This document shows, piece after piece, positions 28,601-37,712 of a stretch of 64,000 nt of DNA (within the stretch, counting starts at the first letter, position 1; each line of letters starts with the position of its first letter). The position numbers and the translations under genes were made by a program. The stretch comes from Aldehydirespirator sp965219165 (GTDB lineage Bacteria; Actinomycetota; Acidimicrobiia; Acidimicrobiales; Aldehydirespiratoraceae): the NCBI GenBank assembly GCA_965219165.1, contig CBDCMW010000002.1, forward strand, positions 2,046,001 to 2,110,000, given 5' to 3'. Below the pieces are notes generated by a model. That model saw only the letters and a program-made list of their open reading frames with translations. It did not search any database and was not told the origin of the DNA.

Positions 28601-31600
28601 CGCCTTCGGGATCGGAGGCTGTATAGGTGCCGACCGGGGTTGTACCGTTCTCCCGGTAGTCCACGGTGGCGTCCCCGCTGATGGTGGGGGCTTCGTCCAC
28701 GTCTCTGACCTCGATGTTGACGGTGGTGACGACGCTGCCGTGGGTGTCGCGGTAGGTGACCGTCACTGTGTATCTGGGGCGTGTCTCGCGGTCGTAGGTC
28801 ACGCCTGGCTTGGCTCGTAGCTGGCCGGTGGAGTTGTCGAGGTCGAACGAGTTCCTGTCAGGGCCGCCGAGGGTGTAGTTGACCGTACCGCTGGTCGTGA
28901 AGGGGGTGACGGGCAGCCCGATGGGCCCGCCCTCGGGCGTGTTCTCCGCCACGGTGCGCTCGGTGGTCACCGTCTTGAGGAACATCTCGAGTCTCGCTAT
29001 GCGGTCGGTGGTGAAAGGGCCGACGCCGCTGATGCTGGTGATGCGACCCTGCGGGACGGTCTCGGCGTCGGGGCTGGACGAGAAGTCGTTGCCCTGTTCG
29101 GTGCCGGCGTCCCACGGGAAGATGTCCACGCCGTGGGTGCGTCGCCACCGGCCCGAGGCGTCGAGCAGGGGCAGCCCCGAGACGCCCGTGAACCAGTCGT
29201 GGCTCGGTGTGAGCCTGGTCACCAGCGTCATCAGCGGGTGGTCGGTAGTCATCCGAATGTTGTCAATGTCTGCCAACGAGATGTGGACAATGGGCCGGTG
29301 TCCCCTTATGACAAGACTCGCATTCGGGACAGCCGCGTTGAACTCCTCGATGAGGGTCGACTGGTCGCCGGTTTCCGCCATCTTCTCGACCCCGGGACTG
29401 GCCCGCCCGCCACTCCGGAGGAAAACCGCCTCGGCGTTGTGGACAGCGCCGATCAGGGGCGAGAAGCCCGCGCCGCTGGGAACGCCCTCCGGCGTGTCCC
29501 TATCGGTCCAGTAGCCGATGAACCGGAGGGAGTAGCTCGCCCCCGACGGGAACGGGGCCCTCGGGTCGCTCGCCGCCGGGGTGAGCGTCAGGTCCTCTTC
29601 CTCGCGGTCCACGGTGACGGTGTAGGTCAGGGTCGTGACCCCGTCCTGGGCTGTGACTTCGACCCCGACGATGTTGTCCCCGACCGAGAGGTCGACCTGG
29701 TGGCCGGGAGCGGTGCTGTCGGCGTCGGCCAGGGGGTTGCCGTCGCCGTCGAGGAACTCCACGGTGGCCCGGTGGTAGTTGCTGGTGGCGCGGACCGTAA
29801 CCCGCGTCACCGTGTAGCCGACCGTGGCGGTGTACGACATGGTGCCGCTGTCGAAGGCGGGCTCCAGCCGCACGCCCGCCAGGGCGCTGAGCGTGGCGTC
29901 ATCGGACAGCGAAGTCGTTCCCGTCACGGGGTCCGACCAGGAGCCGGCGCCGACAACGTTGATGGCGCGAACCCCCACGTCGTACGCGGCGCTGCCCTCG
30001 AGACCGGTGATGGTGTACTCGAGATCGCCGGAGGTCCACGCGCCGCTCTCGACGGTCCAGTTGGCGGCGGCCTTGTCCGCGGCGTCGCTGAGGATGTGAC
30101 GCACGTCATATGACGTGATGGCGGACCCGCCCGTGACCTGCGGGGCCGCCCACTCGACGGTGAGCGCCTGGCGGCCCGCCGTCACCGAGTCGACCGCCGG
30201 CGCGCCGGGCACCTCCCGGGGTGTCTGCATCGCGGGGTCCGACCAGGGACCGGCGTCGACGCGGTTGACCGCGCGGATCTCCACGTCGTACCCGACGCCC
30301 GTCTGCAGTCCCCCAACTCGTATTTCGTATTCGCCGCCGTCGCCGGAGGTCCAGACCCTCTTGGTGACCGTCCAGTTCGCCTCCACGGTCTCGTCGGCGC
30401 TCGTCTCGATATACCGAAGGTCGTAGGAGGTGATGTCCGCAGCGCCGTCGTCGTCGGGCGCAGCCCAGAACACGATCAGCTCGTTGTTGCCGGGCACCAC
30501 TCCGGTGATCTGGGGGGCGCCCGGCGCCTCGGCCACGGTCGCCGCGGCGAAGGACTCCGACCAGGGACCGGCGCCGGCGCCGTTGACCGCCCGCACCCCC
30601 ACGTAGTATCGAGCGCCGGTGTCGAGACCGCCGAGCGCGTGCTGGAGGGATCCTGCGGACCACACACCCTCCACCACGGTCCATCCGGAAGGGTCCGCGC
30701 CGCCGTCTGCGTCGCGGGGCACGTAGCGCAGGTCGTAGCCGGTGATCGCCGACTCTCCGATGTCGTCGGGCGCCTCCCAGCTCACCGTGATAGTACTGTC
30801 GCCGGGCACCGCCCTGCTGATCCCGGGGAAGCCCGGTCCGTAGCCGTGACCGTAGGCGGTCAGCTTCCACGAATGAAGCGTTCCCTCGTCGAGACGGATC
30901 CTGTCGGTGACGGTCAAGGTCCACTCGCCCGCGGCGTCCTCGCCCAGGTGCTTGGCCGAGCTGAAGCGGGGGGTCAGCTTCACCCATTCCTCGGCGACGA
31001 CCACAGGCACCGGGACGCTGACACTCACCACGGAGGTGACGCCGCCGGGGGAAGTCAACTCCATGTGTAGATCCCGATAGTACGTGTGGCTTATCGTCGG
31101 CTCGATGACGATGAACTCGACGAATTCCACGTAGGGGTCCAAGACCAGTCTGGTGGTGACGGTCGATCGGTCGGCGATCTCGACCCGCTCGTGCGAGGTA
31201 ACGCTGATCTCCCGCCACGGCGGAGGACTGGTCCAGCCGTCAGCCAGCTCCATTGCGGCCCCCGCATCGACTACCCCGAATCCGTAGTTGTGGTTGAACC
31301 GGTAACGCTCGTCGGCCGAGCCATACTCCAGAGCGCCCTCCTCCCAATCCGCGTGGCCGGGGTCGTTGTGGCGCGCCGACCCGGCCAGGATGAGCTTCAG
31401 ATCCCGCCAGGTCAGAGCGGGATGGGCACTGCGGAGCAGCGCCGCCACACCCGACACTATGGGAGCGGCCGCCGACGTGCCTCCGAAGGACTTCGTATAG
31501 CGGGTGGCCTGGGAGAGGTTCGTGTTGCGGGTCGTCGTGACTCTCGGATCGCCGTCGTCACCGCTGGACGGGGCGCACACCCAGAGGTTGGCGCCCCGCT

Positions 31601-33677
31601 CGGAATATACAGCCCGATCGTCGTCGTGCTCGACGGCGCAGACCGCCGTCACGGCATAGTGGCTGGCCAGGCCATCGAAGTTGGAGTAGTCGAAGGGGTG
31701 GCCGTTCCCGCCGGCCCAGACATAGAAGATCCCCTTGCCGCCGTACCCGTCCTCCACCCCTCGCTCGACTGCCATCTCCCACCCCCGGGGGGCGAACCAC
31801 ACCTGACCGTTGTCCGGAGGCCCCCAACTGTTGTTGCTGACAGCGACCTCCGACATGTCCCGGATCATGGCGTCAGCGATGTCCGCAACGGTGTTCGTGA
31901 GGAGGCGGCGGCCGTAGAGGGTGGCCCGGGGCGCGACGCCGCGGCCGCCGACGATGTTGTCGGCCGCGGCGACGAGACCGGCCACTGGCGTGCCATGGAA
32001 CTCGCGCTCGGGATCCCAGGGCTCGTCAGAGCTGTAATCGTGACTCCCAGCTTCGCTGATGTTGTCCTTGAGGTCCTCATGCCCTAAGTCCAGCCCCTGG
32101 TCGACGACGGCAACGTTGACGCCCTCGCCCATGGTGGTGGCCCAGACGCCCTCGACGTTGATGTCGTGGCCGGCCCCTCCCGGGTACTGCCCGGTGTTGT
32201 TGAGGTGCCACTGGCAGCCGTACAGCGGGTCGCTCTGCGACGAACCCCGCATGAGACAGTCCTCGTCGAATCTGTTGGCCTCCACATCTACCCGGGGGAA
32301 CAGCATGTACGGCCGGGATCTGCCGTCAGGAGACGTGACCCGGAAGTAGTGGGTGCCCGCACCGAGCCTGGCCTTGGCCGTCAAGAGGTAGTTCCCTGCA
32401 AAGAGGGACCAATGGACGTTCAGGTGCCCCTCGTTCTCGTCTTCGTCGAAGAGCGCGACGTCGAGCGAGAGCCTGTCATTGTGGTACGAGTGCCCGAAGA
32501 GGTAAACGTTGGACGGAGCGGCGAGGGTGAGGCTGAAGTAGTCCTGATCGCCGGCCGGTTCGATGCGGCCGGGTGTCTCCAACTCGAAAGTGAGCGGAAC
32601 GGCAGTCGCGATCGAACTGCCGGGGTCATCCACTGCGTCCACATAGAGAAGAAACGGCCCGGCGTCGTCCCACTGGTGCCCGGTCACGTGGATCCGGTAC
32701 GTGCCGGGCTCCAACCGAGCGCGGAACCTGAACCCGGGCCGGCGGCCCGGAACGTAGGTCTCGTCGAACGAAATGACCTCATCGCCGTCGGCGTCGTACA
32801 ACGTGCCGGCTGTGGGAAAGTCGCTGATGGAGAACACCGACAGGTCGGTGTGCTCGGTGAGTTCTATCCTGAAGACGTCTATGGGGTCAGGCGGTCGCTC
32901 CAACCGTCCGGGGGTGAGGGAGTCGGGCGAGATGAGGGTCCCCTCGCCGGCGTCGGTGCTCACGGGGAGCACGTTGACGGCGTGGACCCGGTAGGCGCCG
33001 GTGTGTGCCCCTGCGTAGCTGCGGACCGACACGTAGTAGGTTCCCGCCCCGACCTCAGCGCGGAGGGAGAAGTTGAAGGCGGCGGGCGGGAGCCGCCCGT
33101 GGTCGTTGGAGTCCACCACGTCACCCCGGGAGTCGGTCAGCTCCCCGACGGTGTCGAGATCGCCGGTGGTGTAGACCCACAGGTCGGTGTCCTCGGTGGT
33201 CACGATCTTGTACATGTCCTCGTCGTCGGCGGGGTCGATCCGTCCCGGCAGCGACGAGTCCAGGGCCAGGGGGGTGGCGGCCGATTGCCTGTCGGGGTGG
33301 TCGCTGGTCGTCCCCGACGCGGGCGCTGACCACGCTCCCGGGCCGGTGGTGTTGGCGGCCCGTACCTCCACGTCGTAGCCGACACCGTCCGCCAACCCCG
33401 CGACGGTGTGGGAGAGATCACCCGAGGTCCACACCCCCTCCTCGACCGTCCAGTTCCCAGCGGCGCCGGTCTCGATGTACTGCAGGTCGTAGGACGTCAC
33501 CGGCGCCCCGCCATCGGGGACCGGAGCGGTCCAGGTCACCGTGAGCGACCCCGCCCCCGCCGTCACCGACACCACCGCGGGCGCCCCGGGGACGGGCTGC
33601 GCCCCCGCCGAACCCGACAGGTACGCCAGGCCGAGACAGAACCCGGCGACCGCTGCGAGACCGGCCAGGCGCCTCAC
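25650..33677 (-). CDS. Giant secreted subtilase (furin-like) with P-domain, FN3, spondin, cadherin and CARDB domains
   Basis: The start ATG 33677 gives a signal peptide (MRRLAGLAAVAGFCLGLAYL, cut after AGA near residue 26). Domains in order: FN3; three pre-peptidase-type modules (GRIDPADDEDMYKI, GRLERPPDPIDVFRI, GRIEPAGDQDYFSL); an S8 kexin/furin-like peptidase with Asp in VAVVDQGLDLGHEDL, His in EFHGTPVAGL, oxyanion Asn in WAGGNGHPF and Ser in GGTSAAAPIVSG; a P/homoB domain (DLHMELTSPGG, AGEWTLTVTD); three FN3; a cadherin-like beta-sandwich; a spondin-N-like domain (about 1370-1567); three cadherin repeats; seven CARDB repeats starting DLVV. The catalytic triad looks intact. It should be exported and proteolytic. 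Its frame breaks after APVFGEG, so as written a nonsense tail follows to 25380. The upstream lipoprotein overlaps its start. Confidence 0.85.
25690..28110 (-). repeat. Seven CARDB repeats
   Basis: Seven tandem units of about 340 bp each encode CARDB domains with the pattern DLVV-APTV, FTLSATVRNQG, TLRYYRSSD, GTDAVSGLGAG, GTYYYGACVD and NNCSAAVRVTV. Each carries a Cys pair (YYGAC and NNC). Nucleotide identity between units is high enough to make the array prone to recombination and to misassembly. Confidence 0.9.
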
Positions 33678-34672
33678 CGAAAAGCGATCCCCGTCTGCCA
33701 GTTGGGACTGGAGAGCACCACCCCGTCGAGGTCAGCCAACGCGTTCGCCAACTCCAGCGACGGGAACCCCGGATCGGTCTCCACCAGATAGGCGTTGTCG
33801 GCGAAGGCCTGTTCGATCACCCGGCTCCGCTTGATACCGTTCACCGAGAAGAAGCGGTTCACCCTCACCACATCCCAGCCCGGGTCCAACACCACCAACA
33901 CACCACCGGGAAGGGTCATGAGGCCGCTCCCCTCGTCGCGGAACACCGGCAACACGGCGCGTCCCGCATGCCGGGTCCGACGCTCCACGACGCTCTCGGA
34001 CCCGAAGTCCCTCACCACCACATCGTCATCGCGGTTGTCGCTGGTCGGCTGCAACACCAGATCCGGCTGCAACCGGGCCCGCCTGACGCGGTCACCGTCC
34101 CGCCACACATAAGGCACACCCCCACCACCTGTCCGGTCCCCCTTGGACGCAGCAACCCGTTCCCCCGCCGGCGGCGGTTCCGGAGGCGGCCCCCTCAACC
34201 CACCCATCGACACACCACCCCGAGAGACATCAGTGTCGGTCTCCGCAGACGCCTCGAGCACCTGCTCCGCCACCGGCAAAGCAACCGACCCCTCCGAACC
34301 CTCACTCACACCAGCCGACTCCGGAACGGTCGAAACAGGAACGGCTGCAGGCTCAGCCGCCGGGACTGGGATGGTGGTGGGCTTCGAGTCGGCGCCGGTC
34401 GCAGGCTCCGGTTCCTGTGCGGCTACCACCGCGGTGGTCACCGGTGGGACGGCGGAACCCGGCGCGGACCCGGCGCGGTCTCCACAAGCCGCCAAGGCCA
34501 CCGCCGAAACAGCCACCAGAACAAGCGACCGGGCCTGCCCGCCCGTGACTGCCCTTCTGAGCCGGAGTGTGCGGTCGGCACCCACCTCCAGAGGCTTGAG
34601 AGCATGCTCATCGCGCCCCGCGCGCCACGATACTCCTACCAGCGGGACCGGCTCCGGTCTCTTCGTATCCAT
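33674..34672 (-). CDS. Lipoprotein resembling a detached subtilase prodomain
   Basis: Its stop overlaps the protease start (ATGA, 33674-33677), so the two are translationally coupled. I use ATG 34672 (MDTKRPEPVP); an earlier ATG is at 34732, and GTG 34585 would give a more usual signal length. The hydrophobic run SLVLVAVSAVALAAC is a lipobox, so the mature protein is a lipoprotein beginning CGDRAGSAPG. A Pro/Ala/Glu-rich linker follows. The C-terminal 140 residues (DRVRRARLQPDLVL, LMTLPGGVLVVLDPGWD, VNRFFSVNGI, AYLVETDPGFPSLELANALA, VVLSSPNW) have the makeup of the N-terminal prodomain found fused to S8 proteases. The protease itself lacks such a prodomain, so this protein may fold or inhibit it in trans at the cell surface. 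Confidence 0.65.
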   Translation of the reverse strand: MDTKRPEPVPLVGVSWRAGRDEHALKPLEVGADRTLRLRRAVTGGQARSLVLVAVSAVALAACGDRAGSAPGSAVPPVTTAVVAAQEPEPATGADSKPTTIPVPAAEPAAVPVSTVPESAGVSEGSEGSVALPVAEQVLEASAETDTDVSRGGVSMGGLRGPPPEPPPAGERVAASKGDRTGGGGVPYVWRDGDRVRRARLQPDLVLQPTSDNRDDDVVVRDFGSESVVERRTRHAGRAVLPVFRDEGSGLMTLPGGVLVVLDPGWDVVRVNRFFSVNGIKRSRVIEQAFADNAYLVETDPGFPSLELANALADLDGVVLSSPNWQTGIAFR

Positions 34673-34732
34673 CCCCGGAATCTGACCTCCCGACGGTCTC
34701 CGATTGACGGGTGGCCGGCTATGGAAAAGCAC

Positions 34733-35031
34733 CCCTTACTTACTCGCCCAAATCCACTATGAGCCTACCGATAACATAGACAATAACATAGACAATGTGT
34801 GATATGTATGTGGGACACTGTGTGCCGAAATAGACATATATTTCTTAGTGCTATCCGATACTTGAAGTATGTCTACTCCGGTATATGGCTGCCGCTATAG
34901 ATCCTCTTGGGGTAGCTGTCCTGAATCGACGAGAGCGTCGGCGGAAGGTTCCGCATCGATTGACTGCTCCAAGCCATATACCGGCACCGTGTAGAAACTA
35001 CAGGTATCGAAGCCGAGAAGAGATTACGTAT
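34733..35031. other. AT-rich intergenic region
   Basis: This is a low-GC stretch with a 12-bp tandem repeat (aacatagacaat, twice, about 34774-34797) and several tata-rich words. It probably contains the promoter of the minus-strand lipoprotein-protease pair. The plus strand is open from 34885 into the 33-bp repeats, but I do not consider that a supported gene. Confidence 0.45.
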
Positions 35032-35162
35032 CGAATCACAGATGTGTATCTACGCCAAATGGGTCGAATCACAGATGTGTATCTACGCCAAGTGGGTCGA
35101 ATCACAGATGTGTATCTACGTCAAGTGGGTCGAATCACAGATGTGTATCTACGCCAAATGGG
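35032..35162. repeat. Four tandem 33-bp repeats
   Basis: Units begin cgaatcacagatgtgtatct at 35032, 35065, 35098 and 35131, differing only by A/G and C/T changes near acgccaaatgggt. No spacers separate them, so this is not CRISPR. On the plus strand each would encode ITDVYLRQMGR. The array could be an iteron-like protein-binding site, or the multiple end repeats of an IS21-type element, since an IS21 istA fragment follows. Confidence 0.9.
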
Positions 35163-35256
35163 CAAGTTGTCTTATGTTTATCCAATAGAGACTGGAGCCT
35201 CTTGAGTGGGTGACTATCCTCATCTCGAGGGGAACCGCTAACCCGGCACATCCGTC

Positions 35257-35570
35257 TTGAGTAAGCACGAACGTCCCCTGCGCCCGCGGGCGGTTGACGA
35301 CGTTTTCGCCGTCGCGTCTCGAACAACAGGCGTCGCCCCCGCCGAGCACGCCGCGGTCGAGGCGCAGTTCCTCGCGCCCGTGCCGGCAGTGCGCTTCGAC
35401 ACCGACTACATCGAGACGCGCCGAGTCCACAACATCGTGCCGCTCGTCGCCGTTGCCGGCGTGCGATACTCGGTGCCCCCAACGTGGTGGGCCAACTCGT
35501 CGAGATCCGCCGATGCGTGGATGCTGATCTTCGCTTGGCGGGCGGCCCGGCGGGCGGCGCCGCGGGACAT
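35257..35570 (+). pseudogene. IS21-family istA C-terminal fragment
   Basis: The plus strand encodes RTTGVAPAEHAAVEAQFLAP, then VRFDTDYIETRRVH and VAVAGVRYSVPP, which match the C-terminal beta-barrel region of IS21-type IstA transposases. Near 35480 the frame shifts by one base and continues as NVVGQLVEIRRCVDADLRL before ending. The catalytic DDE core and IstB are absent. It lies head to head with the truncated helicase and probably marks the event that removed the helicase 3' half. Confidence 0.6.
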
Positions 35571-35599
35571 GCCCGTGTTGCGGACCAGTGAGTCGGCCA

Positions 35600-36792
35600 C
35601 ACAGGCGTCGCCCACCGCCCGGGCGCTGGAGACCGGCCAGCGCGAACCCGACGATGATCCCCCGGCGCTTGTCGCCCTCCTCGCTCATCCGGGCGGCCCG
35701 GTTCATGCCCGTGCGCACGTAGCCGGTGACGGCCTCGTAGAGCTCGGACTCGGGCTCCGACAGCTCGAAGTTGAGGCTATGGGCGTAGCGCTTGGGGAAC
35801 AGAGGCCTGCCCTCGAATGTGACCAGGTTCTCCTTCACCCTCCGCCGCATCACGTCGTCGACGTCGGGCATCGCCGGGCCGTCATCGTCACTGTCGCCCT
35901 TCGCGGCCCGCAGCCGGCCGGTGAAGCGCTCAGGGTCGATCAGGGTCATGAACGCCAGGAAGTCCTCGTTCTTGCCGTTGTGGGGCGTGGCCGTGAGCAG
36001 CAGCAGATGGCGGGTGCACTCCCGCAGTGTCTCGCCGAGCACGAACCGCTTCGTGCGGCGCAGCTCGTCGCCGTAGCGGTGCGCCGACATCTTGTGGGCC
36101 TCGTCCACGATCACGAGATCCCAGTCGGAGGCCTTGACCTTGGCGATCAGATCCTCGGACCGGGCCAGTTGGTCGACTCGGGCGATCAGCAGGTTCTTCT
36201 CCGTGAAGGGGTTGCCGGTGCGTGAAGCCTCCACGGCGGCCCTCGACATCAACTCGAACGACAGGCTGAACTTGTCCCACAGTTCGTCCTGCCACTGCTC
36301 CACCAGGCTGCCGGGCGCCACGATCAGGCAGCGGGCCACGTCGCCGCGCAGGACCAGCTCTCGAATCAGCAGTCCCGACATGATGGTCTTGCCCGCGCCG
36401 GGGTCGTCGGCCAGCAGGAATCGGAGCGGTTTGCGGGTGAGCAGCCGGTTGTAGACGGCGTCGATCTGATGCGGGTAGGGCTCGATGTTGGACGTGTCCA
36501 CCGCCGCGAACGGGTCGGCCAGATGAGCCTGCTGCATGCGGCGAGCCTCCGAGGCGAGCCGGAACATGGCGCCGTCGGCGTCGAAGCTCCAGCGTCGTTC
36601 CGAAGCCTCGGCCAACCCGGCCAGGTCGTCCGCGAAGATGATCCGCTCACCCAGGCGCCCGTCGGCGGAGCGGTAGGTGGCAGTGGCCGAGCCGGGGCCG
36701 TGAATGTCCACGGCCACCACCGTCACAACGCCGTCAGCGACCACCCCCGACAGCCGCATCCCTGCAGCGAGATCGCCGAACTCCAGCGTCAC
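35600..36792 (-). pseudogene. SNF2-type DEAD/DEAH helicase, 3' truncated
   Basis: From ATG 36792 the protein is intact for about 370 residues: a beta-rich start, then EPYPHQIDAVYNRLL, Walker A LADDPGAGKTIMSG, motif Ia VAPGSLVEQWQDEL, Walker B DLVIVDEAHKMS and motif III LLLTATPHNGKNEDF, followed by RRRVKENLVTFEGRPLFP and IIVGFALAGLQR. Homology ends there at about 35640, just where RecA domain 2 should begin, and the frame runs on as nonsense to 35149. It therefore lacks the second RecA lobe and cannot be an active translocase. Helicases of this kind occur in DISARM-like and DUF499/DUF1156 anti-phage clusters. The IS21 fragment sits at the break. Confidence 0.75.
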
Positions 36793-36975
36793 TGGACTGC
36801 TGTCCTGCGCCCAGACGGACTTCTCATGGTTGTTCGCTCCCGGCCGCCGAAGCAGCGATTCAATCAGACAGCAGAGTATGCGTCCCGTGTGACACGTCGG
36901 TGAGAAGTCGCGTGGTCGGTGACAATGCCGGCGGCCGTGCTCCCGCGGCCGGACGCCGTCGTCCGCGGCGCCACA

Positions 36976-37320
36976 TCAGCCGGGCACGTCGAGGATCAGA
37001 CTCAGGATCTCCCGGATCTGGGCAACGATGGCCGGTCCTACGTTCCCGCGCCGGTGCTCGATGCGGCGGGTGACAACGGCACGGATGTGCTGGCACTGAG
37101 CAGCGGATGGGCGCTCGAGGCCGTTGGCGACATCGGCGTCGATCTCGACCTCGGACGCGGAACCCCGCACTCGGGAAGTGAGCGGAACGACATGAACGAC
37201 GGCCGCACCCGCGTCCAGCACTCGCTGAACGGTCACCACTACAGCCGGATGCCGGAAACCTGCCTCCCGCCCGGCTGGCGTCCCCAGATCGACGAAGACG
37301 ACGTCACCCGAGGTCAGCAT
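36976..37320 (-). CDS. mazF: MazF/PemK-type toxin
   Basis: A 114-residue protein with the PemK-like opening SGDVVFVDLGTPAGREAGFR, HPAVVVTVQ, a central VVHVVPLTSRVRG and a C-terminal AIVAQIREILSLIL. The VPLTS strand carries the conserved Thr/Ser of MazF endoribonucleases, which cleave mRNA at short sequences. Its ATG lies 17 bases inside the 3' end of the antitoxin gene, so the pair is co-transcribed with the antitoxin first. It is intact and about the usual length. Confidence 0.9.
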   Translation of the reverse strand: MLTSGDVVFVDLGTPAGREAGFRHPAVVVTVQRVLDAGAAVVHVVPLTSRVRGSASEVEIDADVANGLERPSAAQCQHIRAVVTRRIEHRRGNVGPAIVAQIREILSLILDVPG

Positions 37321-37498
37321 CGAGCCACCTTGCCTCCGCCTCGGTCGGATCGGTCCTCAGTTCGGCGCCGATCTGGTCCTGGCGGAGGCGCCGGACAGCC
37401 AGGGCAACCGTGTCCCCGACGGTGGCTCCGAGCGCATTCGCGAGCCTCTTGAGCTCCCGGTGGGTGGCTGCATCAATTCGGACGCTCGTACTCTGCAT
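37304..37498 (-). CDS. Ribbon-helix-helix antitoxin partner of MazF
   Basis: A 64-residue protein starting MQSTSVRIDAATHRELKRLA, with an N-terminal beta strand (TSVRID) and two helices as in RHH/CopG DNA-binding antitoxins. Its tail (RTDPTEAEARWLDADLG) is acidic and probably wraps the MazF toxin. The gene overlaps the toxin start by 17 bases. It should repress its own promoter as a dimer. The 200 bases upstream hold no other gene. Confidence 0.85.
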   Translation of the reverse strand: MQSTSVRIDAATHRELKRLANALGATVGDTVALAVRRLRQDQIGAELRTDPTEAEARWLDADLG

Positions 37499-37712
37499 GC
37501 AATTATGTTAGCAAGATCGCATGTAACCGTGGGACCGTCGCGGTTCCGCGTGAGGTTCCCCTCCCCCAACCAGCGGGACGTTCTGCGCTGACCACCTCGC
37601 CAGCCACCCGAGACGACCGAGCTCAGAGGACGCTCGCCGCTGCGCCGCCGGTGGCCGCGAGCCCGCCACACGGCGGCTTGGACGGGCGGGCGGGGCCGGA
37701 AACGTCAGCGAG

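Noticed and set aside
35032..35162. Possible CRISPR array
   Set aside because: The 33-bp units are directly adjacent with no unique spacers, and no cas gene lies nearby.
34885..35205. A 106-residue protein containing the ITDVYLRQMGR repeats
   Set aside because: No ribosome-binding site, no homology and AT-rich context; I treat the array as DNA repeat rather than a supported gene.
35149..35600. C-terminal 150 residues of the helicase frame
   Set aside because: This part is Arg/Gly/His-rich, lacks helicase motifs and lies opposite the istA fragment, so it is not counted as coding.
35257..36225. A 322-codon plus-strand frame
   Set aside because: Only its first 75 codons (istA-like) are meaningful; the rest is antisense to the helicase.
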